Below the pieces are notes generated by a model. The model was not told the DNA's origin, ran no database searches, and saw nothing but the letters and a program-made list of their open reading frames with translations. From Clostridiales bacterium (GTDB lineage: Bacteria; Bacillota; Clostridia; Lachnospirales; Lachnospiraceae), in assembly GCA_029227635.1 (NCBI GenBank), contig JAQYAH010000065.1, positions 1-58,362 of the forward strand: a DNA stretch of 58,362 nt, read 5' to 3'. Positions 23,572-31,474 of this stretch are shown piece by piece; position 1 is the first letter of the stretch; every line of letters starts with the position of its first letter. The translations under genes and the position numbers were made by a program.

Positions 23572-25344
23572 ATGGCTGTTAAAGTACCGATGCCTAAGTT
23601 TGGCTTATCTATGGAAGAAGGCACCATTGCCGAGTGGCTTGTCAAAGAGGGAGATTACATCTCCAAGGGACAGGCAATTGCCGAAGTAAATTCAGAGAAA
23701 CTTACCAATAATGCAGAATCAGAGTTCGAGGGAACCCTCCTCAAGATTCTGGTAGAGGTAGACGATACAGTTGAATGCGGAACTCCCATCGCCATCATAG
23801 GTGAGGCCGGAGAGGATATCAGTGCTCTTCTTGGAGGAGAGGCAGCTCCCGCAGCGGCACCTGCTCCCGAAACAGCGCCTGCAGATCCTGCAAAGGCAGC
23901 CGCTGATGCGAATGTTAAATTAGTTCCCATGCCCAAGTTTGGTTTATCCATGGAGGAAGGCACCATTGCCGAGTGGCTCGTCAAAGAGGGAGATCATATC
24001 TCCAAGGGTCAGGCTATAGCTGAGGTTAATTCCGAGAAGCTCACCAATAACGCAGAATCAGAGTTTGAGGGAACTCTTCTCAAGATCCTTGTAGATGTGG
24101 ATGAGACTGTTGAGTGCGGAACTCCTATTGCTATCCTTGGAGAACCCGGAACAGATATCAGTGCATTTACCGGCGGTGCACCGGCAGCGGCACCTGCTCC
24201 CGAAGCGGCACCCGCAGCACCTGCGGCAGCACCGGCACCTGCTCCTGCAGCTCCCGTTAATGTGAATATCACACCGAGAGCTAAGAAATACGCTGAGGAG
24301 AAGGGTCTTTCATATGCTCATATCAAGGGTACCGGAATCGGCGGAGCCATCACCATAGATGATGTGAAGAAGAATGGTGTGTCAAAGGATGCTCCCGCTA
24401 AGGATCCTGCCGATGTGAATATCACACCAAGAGCTAAGAAGTATGCTGAGGAGAACAACCTTCTCTATGCACATATCACCGGAACCGGAATCGGCGGAGC
24501 TATCACGATCGCCGATGTCAAAGCTAACGGTATCCCGGCAACAAAAGCAGAGCCTGCAGCACCTGCGGCAGCACCGGCAGCTCCGGCTCCCGCAGCAGTT
24601 CCCGCAGCTGCTCCCAAGGCATCAGGGGCAGCACCTCAGGTTGCCGCAACAGTTCAGGACGGAGATCAGATCATCAAAATGTCCTCAATGCAGCAGACTA
24701 TCTGCAAGGCTATGTACAACAGTGTTCACGGAACAGCTCAGGCCCGCATCATGACAGAGATCAATGTGGAGAACCTCACAAAGCTTTACAAGCAGCTTAA
24801 GCCCAAGTATTCAGCTGTCGGCGTGAAGCTCAGCTACACTGCTTTTATCGTTAAAGCAGTTGCCATGGCTCTTGAAAACCACGAAGCTGTAAGAACACAG
24901 TATGTTGATGATAAGCACATCAAGATCACAAATAAGATTGATATCGGTGTTGCGGTAGATGTTCCCAACGGACTTGTGGTACCTGTGATCAGAGATGCAA
25001 ACTTAAAGGATCTTCGCCAGATTTGTATCGATCTCTCTGATATCGTTGACAGAGCTAAGAACAACAAGCTCACATCAGATGATTTCGGCGGCGGAATCAC
25101 CTCCATCACAAACCTTGGCATGTACAATGTGACATACACAACTCCTGTACTTAACGGTGCAGAGCCTACCATCCTCGGCTGCGGTTCTATCTTTGAGAAG
25201 CCGGTTATAAAAAATGGCGGTATTTTCATTGAACATGTAATGAATCTTACTATCACCCACGACCACAGAATTTCCAACGGTGGTCCAGTAGCTCGCTATC
25301 TCAAGGAAGTGAGTGACAACCTTTCCGATTTCAAGTGGGCATAG
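23572..25344 (+). CDS. Dihydrolipoamide acyltransferase (E2) with two lipoyl and two E3-binding domains
   Basis: A 590-residue E2. In order: lipoyl domain 1 (about 1-82, lipoyl Lys43 in VNSEKLTNN), Ala/Pro linker, lipoyl domain 2 (about 117-195, Lys156), linker, peripheral-subunit-binding domain 1 (about 231-268) and a near copy (about 282-319), linker, catalytic domain (about 365-590). Tandem subunit-binding domains are unusual; most E2s have one. In the catalytic motif, normally HRxxDG, the sequence is DHRISNGGP, so the general-base-region Asp of HxxxD is Asn. The protein may therefore transfer acyl groups poorly to CoA or use another acceptor. It is the only lipoyl-bearing protein I find in the window. 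Confidence 0.9.
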   Translation: MAVKVPMPKFGLSMEEGTIAEWLVKEGDYISKGQAIAEVNSEKLTNNAESEFEGTLLKILVEVDDTVECGTPIAIIGEAGEDISALLGGEAAPAAAPAPETAPADPAKAAADANVKLVPMPKFGLSMEEGTIAEWLVKEGDHISKGQAIAEVNSEKLTNNAESEFEGTLLKILVDVDETVECGTPIAILGEPGTDISAFTGGAPAAAPAPEAAPAAPAAAPAPAPAAPVNVNITPRAKKYAEEKGLSYAHIKGTGIGGAITIDDVKKNGVSKDAPAKDPADVNITPRAKKYAEENNLLYAHITGTGIGGAITIADVKANGIPATKAEPAAPAAAPAAPAPAAVPAAAPKASGAAPQVAATVQDGDQIIKMSSMQQTICKAMYNSVHGTAQARIMTEINVENLTKLYKQLKPKYSAVGVKLSYTAFIVKAVAMALENHEAVRTQYVDDKHIKITNKIDIGVAVDVPNGLVVPVIRDANLKDLRQICIDLSDIVDRAKNNKLTSDDFGGGITSITNLGMYNVTYTTPVLNGAEPTILGCGSIFEKPVIKNGGIFIEHVMNLTITHDHRISNGGPVARYLKEVSDNLSDFKWA

Positions 25345-25362
25345 ACAGACAGTCAGAATTGT

Positions 25363-25392
25363 ATAAGGACCCGTATTGATACGGGTCCTTAT
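25363..25392 (+). terminator. Strong hairpin after the E2 gene
   Basis: ATAAGGACCCGTAT pairs perfectly with ATACGGGTCCTTAT (14 bp) with only TG between, so the real loop will be larger. It is followed by ATGAAAAATTT rather than a U run. It may be a weak terminator or an RNA-stabilising element protecting the mch1-E2 message. Confidence 0.6.
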
Positions 25393-25430
25393 GAAAAATT
25401 TAGAATAGTCAGTATAAGGGGCACATACAG

Positions 25431-25862
25431 ATGAAGTTAAACAGAGAAGAGATCATGAATATCATCCCTCACAGGGATCCTATGCTTTTGCTCTCAGAGG
25501 TGGAGGAACTTTTGCCGGGAGAGCGCATCACCGCGAATTTTTTCGTTGATCCCGAAAGGGAGATCTTTAAAGGTCATTTTCCTGATGAGCCGGTTCTTCC
25601 CGGAGTTTACACGGTGGAGAGTATGGCTCAGGCAGCAGATGTACTTTTGATGACTAAGGAGTGCTATGCCGGAAAGACCCCTTTGTTTCTCGGAATCAAC
25701 AATGTGCGTTTTTTGAGGAAGATACTTCCCGGGGATACTATTGTGATCAAAGCGGAACTCATCAAGGAGCGGGCAGAGAAGGCAATTGCTACCTGCAGTG
25801 CAGAGGTTTTTGACAACGGAGAACTGGCCGCAACCGGCGAGGTTACTCTGGCAATGAGATAG
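25431..25862 (+). CDS. FabZ-like 3-hydroxyacyl dehydratase (hot-dog fold)
   Basis: A 143-residue hot-dog protein of the FabZ family. The catalytic His is in IIPHRDPML and the Glu helix is in GHFPDEPVLPGVYTVESMAQA; the C-terminal strand order is normal. FabZ removes water from 3-hydroxyacyl thioesters. There are no fatty-acid synthesis genes around it, so a role in a catabolic acyl-CoA or acyl-ACP step is more likely. It lies 12 bases before the 4-hydroxybutyryl-CoA dehydratase homologue, with AGGAGG between, which suggests consecutive dehydration steps. Confidence 0.85.
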   Translation: MKLNREEIMNIIPHRDPMLLLSEVEELLPGERITANFFVDPEREIFKGHFPDEPVLPGVYTVESMAQAADVLLMTKECYAGKTPLFLGINNVRFLRKILPGDTIVIKAELIKERAEKAIATCSAEVFDNGELAATGEVTLAMR

Positions 25863-25874
25863 GAGGCGCATCAG

Positions 25875-27356
25875 ATGGCATTAAAAAGTGCAAAAGAATA
25901 TGTTGACAGCCTTAGAGAGATGAATACCCGGGTATATATGTTCGGAGAGCGCATCGAGAACTGGGTGGATCATCCTATGATCGCTCCCAGCATCAACTGT
26001 GTTGCCATGACTTATGCTCTGGCTAAGAACCCCGAGTATGAGGACATCATGACGGCAACTTCAAGCCTCACAGGCCGGAAAATCAACAGGTTTACCCATC
26101 TCCATCAGTCCCCGGAGGATTTGGTGAAGAAAGTTAAGATGCAGAGACTTCTCGGTCAGAAGACTGCAAGCTGTTTCCAGCGCTGTGTGGGAATGGACGC
26201 GTTTAATTCTGTATTCTCCACGACCTTTGAAATCGATGAGAAGTACGGAACAAATTATCACGAGAATTTCAAGAGATTTATCATTCACGTTCAGGACAAC
26301 GACCTCACGGTAGACGGAGCTATGACGGATCCCAAGGGGGACAGAAGTAAGGCGCCTCATCAGCAGGCGGATCCGGACATGTTCCTTCACGTGGTGGAGA
26401 GACGTCCTGACGGAATCGTTGTTAACGGTGCAAAGTGCCACCAGACGGGAGCACTTAATTCCCATTGGATCATTTTTATGCCTACCATCTCCATGGGAGA
26501 GGCGGACAGAGACTATGCCGTTTCTTTTGCCTGTCCTGCAGATGCCGAGGAAATCTACATGATCTACGGAAGACAGAGCTGTGACACCAGAAAGCTGGAG
26601 GGCTGCAGCATCGACGTGGGAAATGCGAAGTTCGGAGGCCAGGAGGCTCTGGTGGTTCTGGACCACGTATTCATACCAAATGAGTACATCTTTATGAACG
26701 GAGAGTACGAATTTGCGGGAATGATGGTGGAGAGATTTGCCGGATACCACAGACAGAGCTACGGCGGCTGCAAAGTAGGTGTGGGTGATACCCTCATCGG
26801 AGCAGCGGCCCTGGCTGCAGAATATAACGGTGTTGAAAAGGCCTCTCACATCAAGGACAAACTTATCGAGATGGTACATCTGAATGAGACCCTCTATTCC
26901 TGTGGAATAGCCTGCTCCTGCGAAGGCTGTCCCACCAAGGCGGGAAACTACCAGATCGATATGCTCCTGGCTAATGTGTGCAAGCAGAACGTAACCAGAT
27001 ATCCCTATGAGATCGTTCGGCTGGCGGAGGACATTGCGGGAGGACTTATGGTTACCATGCCTTCCCAGAAAGACTTTGAGTCGGATACAGTGGTAGGAAA
27101 CAACGGAGAGACTATCGGAGAGATCTGCGACAAGTACTTCAAGGGTAAGGAAGGGGTATCCGTAAAAGACAGACAGAAACTTCTGAGATTCATCGAGAAC
27201 ATGTGTCTCGGTGCTGCGGCTGTAGGATACAGAACCGAATCACTTCACGGAGCAGGATCACCTCAGGCTCAGAGGATCATGATCGGACGTCAGTGTGACA
27301 TGGCAGCCAAGAAAGAACTTGCAAAAAGAATTGCCGGTATTTCGGATGAGGAATAA
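25875..27356 (+). CDS. 4-hydroxybutyryl-CoA dehydratase / vinylacetyl-CoA isomerase family protein
   Basis: A 493-residue member of the AbfD family, which uses a [4Fe-4S] cluster and FAD to remove water from non-activated 4-hydroxyacyl-CoA. Residues match known AbfD positions closely: Cys100 and Cys104 (AbfD 99 and 103), His292 and Cys299 at identical numbers, Tyr296, Lys300 and Glu257 also identical, and Thr191 near Thr190. Complete retention of the cluster ligands argues against the related HpaB-type monooxygenases, which lack them. There is no CoA-transferase nearby, so how the thioester forms is unclear. Fe-alcohol and aldehyde dehydrogenases downstream could supply a 4-hydroxy acid. The enzyme is oxygen-sensitive, which fits an anaerobe. 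Confidence 0.88.
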   Translation: MALKSAKEYVDSLREMNTRVYMFGERIENWVDHPMIAPSINCVAMTYALAKNPEYEDIMTATSSLTGRKINRFTHLHQSPEDLVKKVKMQRLLGQKTASCFQRCVGMDAFNSVFSTTFEIDEKYGTNYHENFKRFIIHVQDNDLTVDGAMTDPKGDRSKAPHQQADPDMFLHVVERRPDGIVVNGAKCHQTGALNSHWIIFMPTISMGEADRDYAVSFACPADAEEIYMIYGRQSCDTRKLEGCSIDVGNAKFGGQEALVVLDHVFIPNEYIFMNGEYEFAGMMVERFAGYHRQSYGGCKVGVGDTLIGAAALAAEYNGVEKASHIKDKLIEMVHLNETLYSCGIACSCEGCPTKAGNYQIDMLLANVCKQNVTRYPYEIVRLAEDIAGGLMVTMPSQKDFESDTVVGNNGETIGEICDKYFKGKEGVSVKDRQKLLRFIENMCLGAAAVGYRTESLHGAGSPQAQRIMIGRQCDMAAKKELAKRIAGISDEE

Positions 27357-27358
27357 CC

Positions 27359-28753
27359 ATGAAAGTTGATTTAATTATCAGTAATATTTACGTTGTAACA
27401 ATGGACGGTGACAGAAAAGTTATCCGGAGAGGCTATATAGCCATTGCTGACGGAGTGATCAAAGCCGTTGGTGAAGGGGAATGTCCCGGAGATATTCAGG
27501 CGGACAGAGTGATCGACGGTCAGGGCAAAGCAGCTTTTCCCGGACTTGTGGACACTCACATGCACATGTTCCAGACTATGTTCAAGGGTCTTGGAAGAGA
27601 TCTTCGTCTTTTTGACTGGCTGGATTCCACCATCAGACCTTCTCTTCACAGACTGGATCCCGAAATCTGCTACTATGCGGCACTCCTTGGATGTATGGAA
27701 TCAATTCACTCCGGATGTACCACCATTCTGGATTACATGTATGCCCATGCGGTTCCCGGAACTAACGAGGGTGTAGTGAGGGCTATGAACGATATAGGAA
27801 TCAGAGGAATTTTGGGCAGCGGCAAGATCAACGCGGAAGCTTTTCCTCCGGAATTCAATGTTTCCTATTTTGAATCGGAGCAGATTTACTTCGATAATCT
27901 CCTTAAGCTTCACAATGAGCTTAAAGATAACGATCGCGTCGATGTGTGCATGGCACCGGGCATCATTTTCGATATCACTGATGACTGTTTCAGGGAGATG
28001 CGAAAGGTAGCTGATGAGACCGGAATGCTCATCACCATGCACCTTAACGAGACCATAGACGATGATGAATATTGCATACAGGTAAAAGGCAAGAAGTGTA
28101 CCGAGTTCCTGGATGACCTGGGAGTTTTAGGCCCTGACTTTATTGCAGTTCACACCGTTCTTACCGATGACACAGATCTTCATTATTTCAAGAAGAATGA
28201 CGTCAAGATCAGCCACAATCCGGTTTCCAACATGATACTTGGAAATGGAGCGGCTCCCATCATCAGAATGCAGGAGGAGGGACTTACCATCAGCCTTGCC
28301 TGTGACGGTGCGGCCTCCAACGATTCTCAGGATATGATCGAGGTGCTTAAGACAACCGCCCTTCTTCAGAAGGCGGCACATAAGGATCCGGCGGTTATGC
28401 CGGCTCAGACCGTTCTTGAGTTTGCTACCCTTGGCGGTGCAAAAGCAATTGGAAAGGAAGCTCAGATCGGATCCATAGAGGTGGGCAAGAGAGCAGATCT
28501 CTTCCTATACGATCCCATGTACCACAGATCAGTTCCGGTATATGATCCGGTCAGCTCCCTGGTATACTGTTCTTCACCGAACAATGTGGATACAGTGATC
28601 ATTAACGGCAAAGTGATTATGGAGAACAAAGTAATTACTACTATCGATGAGGAGAGAGTGATGGCAAAAGTTCAGGAGAATGCCAATGAGCTTGCTTCCG
28701 TTCTCGGACTCGGAAACAACCAGTGGGGAGTAAGAACGCCCAATTTATTCTAA
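27359..28753 (+). CDS. Amidohydrolase, 8-oxoguanine-deaminase/SsnA-like (COG0402)
   Basis: A 464-residue amidohydrolase with HMH in LVDTHMHMFQTMFKG, LFDWLDSTIRPSL, His in ITMHLNET, His in FIAVHTVLTDD and Asp in LACDGAASND. The stretch around HxFQTxxxGxxxDLxLFDWL closely resembles 8-oxoguanine and atrazine-type deaminases. COG0402 also contains guanine and isoxanthopterin deaminases. It therefore probably deaminates or dechlorinates-type hydrolyses a purine- or pterin-like ring. It lies 2 bases after the dehydratase gene, and its ribosome site is inside that gene, so the two are coupled. Confidence 0.87.
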   Translation: MKVDLIISNIYVVTMDGDRKVIRRGYIAIADGVIKAVGEGECPGDIQADRVIDGQGKAAFPGLVDTHMHMFQTMFKGLGRDLRLFDWLDSTIRPSLHRLDPEICYYAALLGCMESIHSGCTTILDYMYAHAVPGTNEGVVRAMNDIGIRGILGSGKINAEAFPPEFNVSYFESEQIYFDNLLKLHNELKDNDRVDVCMAPGIIFDITDDCFREMRKVADETGMLITMHLNETIDDDEYCIQVKGKKCTEFLDDLGVLGPDFIAVHTVLTDDTDLHYFKKNDVKISHNPVSNMILGNGAAPIIRMQEEGLTISLACDGAASNDSQDMIEVLKTTALLQKAAHKDPAVMPAQTVLEFATLGGAKAIGKEAQIGSIEVGKRADLFLYDPMYHRSVPVYDPVSSLVYCSSPNNVDTVIINGKVIMENKVITTIDEERVMAKVQENANELASVLGLGNNQWGVRTPNLF

Positions 28754-28766
28754 TAATGAGGATGCC

Positions 28767-29504
28767 ATGACAAACAACAGCGGAAGAACAAAAGCAGAAG
28801 AGATTGCTTCAAAGCTTTATCAGATGATGGAATCCGGTGATTTTAAGGAGAGCAGGCAGCTCCCTCCGGAGAACAAGCTTGCTGCCCTTATGGGAGTCAG
28901 CCGGCCGGTCATCAGGGAGGCACTCTGCCGGCTGGAGAAAAATGGCTTTGTATCCCGAAAGCATGGGATAGGAACAATAATCAACCATCATGTAATCAGA
29001 CTCAAAAACCGTATGGATATGGAGAAAGAGTTTGAGTCCATGGTCAGAGAAGCGGGATTTGAACCCGGCATCAAGTACTCGATTACAGAAATTAGATCAG
29101 CCTACGCTTCCACCGCGGATAAGCTGTGGATCCGGGAGGGAGATGAGATAATCATCAATGAGAGAGTGATCACTGCGGATGATAAGCCGGTGATCCTCTG
29201 CAGGGACTGTATTCCAAGGGATACCACAGAATTGAGCAGCCTCAGGGAGGAGGATGCCAAAGCCCTCTATCAATACCTGGTAGGACAGATGGAACTTGAC
29301 GTCCATACCTGTCTTACAGAGATAAGTGCGGAAGTGGCGGATGAGGATCTGAGTCTGAAGCTGGAGGTTCCTTTAGGGACTCCGCTGCTGAAGATGACAG
29401 AGGTGGGTTACGATCAGCTCTGTGAGCCCGTTATCACCTCCATCATGTACTATGTGAACGGGTATTTGAAGACCTCCCTGCTCAGGAGACGTAACAGAAA
29501 ATAA
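28767..29504 (+). CDS. GntR-family regulator 1 (HutC/UTRA type)
   Basis: A 245-residue GntR regulator. The N-terminal winged helix includes QLPPENKLAALMGVSRPVIR and ALCRLEKNGFVSRKHGIGT. The C-terminal part reads like the UTRA ligand domain of the HutC subfamily (ITADDKPVILCRDCIP, EISAEVADEDL, GTPLLKMTEVGYD). HutC-type proteins are repressors released by a small pathway intermediate. It lies 13 bases after the amidohydrolase gene. It is a candidate binder of the AAAGGTnATACCT palindromes at the promoters of mch1 and mch3. Confidence 0.88.
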   Translation: MTNNSGRTKAEEIASKLYQMMESGDFKESRQLPPENKLAALMGVSRPVIREALCRLEKNGFVSRKHGIGTIINHHVIRLKNRMDMEKEFESMVREAGFEPGIKYSITEIRSAYASTADKLWIREGDEIIINERVITADDKPVILCRDCIPRDTTELSSLREEDAKALYQYLVGQMELDVHTCLTEISAEVADEDLSLKLEVPLGTPLLKMTEVGYDQLCEPVITSIMYYVNGYLKTSLLRRRNRK

Positions 29505-29536
29505 TCAATCAGACCCATCTGGAGAAATGCATTTTA

Positions 29537-30271
29537 ATGAGAAACTATAAAGAACCTCGTTCGGCAGAAATCAGATTGGACATATTAGAGCTTATTAAAA
29601 AAATAGTTGCTGATGGCGGTACCAGAACTCCCACGGAGGTTCAGCTTGCCGAAAGACTGGGAGTGAGCCGGACTATGATAAGGGATTGCCTGGATGTCCT
29701 TGAGCAGGACGGTTATGTCAACCGGATCCACGGAGTTGGTACCATCATCAATAAGGATGTTGTAAACACCATTTGCAGACTGGACCTTGAAGAGAGTCTC
29801 TATGATATGATTCGCCACGCAGGCGCTGAGCCTGAGCTCTTAAGTGTTAAGTATGAGGAGCTTAAGGCGAACGAAATGATAGCCGAAAAACTGAATATTG
29901 AAGTCAACAGTAACCTGATCAAAATAAGTCAGGTGATCGGAGCGGGGGAGATTCCGGTAATCTACTGTATGGACTACATCCCCTATACTCCGGAGTTTAA
30001 GTCCGGAGAAGACTTTGCTGATAACTTTATTTCGATCTATGAACTTTTAACTGACCTTGGAAAGAACGAACTTCATTTGGACCTGACAGAATTGTTCGCC
30101 GGAATCATAGATGAGGAGTTATCGGATATCATGAAACTCCCTGTTAACACCCCTATACTGTGTACCAGTGAGGTCGCCTACGATATTTTCGGGGAACCCG
30201 AACTTTATACAGAGGAGTATTTCAGAGAAGATATTTTACATCATCGGGTATTACACAAGAAGGTATTGTAA
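29537..30271 (+). CDS. GntR-family regulator 2 (HutC/UTRA type)
   Basis: A 244-residue paralogue of the preceding regulator. The winged helix is RTPTEVQLAERLGVSRTMIR with DGYVNRIHGVGTIINKDVV, and a UTRA-like domain follows (GEIPVIYCMDYIPYTPE, FAGIIDEELSDIMKL, NTPILCTSEVAYD). The two GntR proteins are side by side and similar throughout, so they look like a tandem duplication that has diverged. They may sense two related ligands, matching the doubled enzyme modules. The ATG at 29537 has TGGAG a little far upstream; a nearer ATG at 29527 is followed at once by a stop. Confidence 0.87.
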   Translation: MRNYKEPRSAEIRLDILELIKKIVADGGTRTPTEVQLAERLGVSRTMIRDCLDVLEQDGYVNRIHGVGTIINKDVVNTICRLDLEESLYDMIRHAGAEPELLSVKYEELKANEMIAEKLNIEVNSNLIKISQVIGAGEIPVIYCMDYIPYTPEFKSGEDFADNFISIYELLTDLGKNELHLDLTELFAGIIDEELSDIMKLPVNTPILCTSEVAYDIFGEPELYTEEYFREDILHHRVLHKKVL

Positions 30272-30299
30272 TACTTAATGGGACAGGAGGAAAACAAAA

Positions 30300-31460
30300 A
30301 TGGCAACTAGCAGATACTTTATGCCGACACACATCAAATTCGGTATTGGTGCCCTTTCAAGTCTTAAGGAGATCCTTAAATCAGAGGACAGAGTTTATCT
30401 CGTAACAGATCCCGGCCTTGAGAAACTGGGAATGGCAGACAAGGTTAGAGCTATCATCGATGAGACAGGTGCAGCCTGCCACACCTACAATGATATTGTT
30501 CCCAACCCTACCGCAGATCTTGTCAACGAGGCGATGAATGACCTTAAGTCCTTTGCTCCTACTACCATTGTAGCATTAGGCGGAGGAAGCCCTACTGATG
30601 TAGGTAAGATCATGGCTGCTCTGGCAACCAATGACAGACCCCTTGAAGATTATCAGTGGAACGGAGTACCTTTTGAGAATCCTTCCCTTCCTTTCATTGC
30701 TATCCCTACCACATCCGGAACCGGATCTGAGGTGACAAGAGTAGCGGTAATCATCGACAGAAAACTCAAGAAGGGCATCAACAGTGATGTGCTCTTCCCT
30801 AAATATGCGATCATCGACCCTGAGCTCATGACCGGACTTCCCAGATATCTCACCGCAACTACTGGTGTGGATGCCTTAACTCATGCCATCGAGGCATATG
30901 TAGGTCTTAACTCCAATCCTTTTACAGACTCCTACGCAGAGGAAGCAATCAGACTTATCGGAAAGAGCCTTTGGAGAGCTTGTGCCAACGGTAATGACAT
31001 TGAAGCGAGAAAAGACATGGCAATCGCAAGCTGCCTTGCAGGCGCAGCAATGGACCAGGGCGGTCTCGGAATGGTACATGCAATGTCCAGCCCTCTCTGT
31101 GCATACTTCAATATGGCTCACGGCGAATCAAACTCTGTTCTTCTTGAGAGAGTAATGGAGTACAATCTCATGGCTAAGCCTGAAAAATTCGCAAAGATCG
31201 CGGAACTCCTCGGATGCCAGCTTGACGGACTTGATCTTTTTGAAAAGGCAGAAATGTCCGTAATGGCAGTTCACAGACTCTTCGAGCAGACCGGTGCGGT
31301 GGTAGACCTCAAGAAGTTTGGTGTTTCCAGCAAGGACGCAGACCTCATTGCAGAGGAGACAAACCGCATGTTCATGATCAGAAACAACCCCAGAAAGTCC
31401 ACCGACGCTGACTGCAAACAGGTATTCCTTAACATTTTGAGTGATTACGGTATCGAATAA
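30300..31460 (+). CDS. Iron-containing alcohol dehydrogenase
   Basis: A 386-residue group III alcohol dehydrogenase. It has the NAD loop ALGGGSPTDVGK, the TTSGTGSEVT motif, and metal ligands in GVDALTHAIEAYV (Asp, His) and MVHAMSSPLCAYFNMAHG (two His). The family includes 4-hydroxybutyrate, 1,3-propanediol and lactaldehyde dehydrogenases. Next to a 4-hydroxybutyryl-CoA dehydratase homologue and an aldehyde dehydrogenase, interconversion of a semialdehyde and its hydroxy acid is a reasonable guess. AGGAGG lies before the ATG. The aldehyde dehydrogenase starts 14 bases after its stop. Confidence 0.9.
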   Translation: MATSRYFMPTHIKFGIGALSSLKEILKSEDRVYLVTDPGLEKLGMADKVRAIIDETGAACHTYNDIVPNPTADLVNEAMNDLKSFAPTTIVALGGGSPTDVGKIMAALATNDRPLEDYQWNGVPFENPSLPFIAIPTTSGTGSEVTRVAVIIDRKLKKGINSDVLFPKYAIIDPELMTGLPRYLTATTGVDALTHAIEAYVGLNSNPFTDSYAEEAIRLIGKSLWRACANGNDIEARKDMAIASCLAGAAMDQGGLGMVHAMSSPLCAYFNMAHGESNSVLLERVMEYNLMAKPEKFAKIAELLGCQLDGLDLFEKAEMSVMAVHRLFEQTGAVVDLKKFGVSSKDADLIAEETNRMFMIRNNPRKSTDADCKQVFLNILSDYGIE

Positions 31461-31474
31461 GAGAGGCAAAGAAA

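Noticed and set aside
23572-25344. Possible assembly duplication in the E2 gene
   Set aside because: The repeated lipoyl and subunit-binding domains differ at many synonymous and some coding positions and are not in one contiguous block, so a true internal duplication is more likely.
30259-30274. GTATTGTAATAC palindrome at the end of GntR 2 as an operator
   Set aside because: It overlaps the coding end of GntR 2 and differs from the AAAGGTnATACCT motif. No promoter boxes follow before the Fe-alcohol dehydrogenase.
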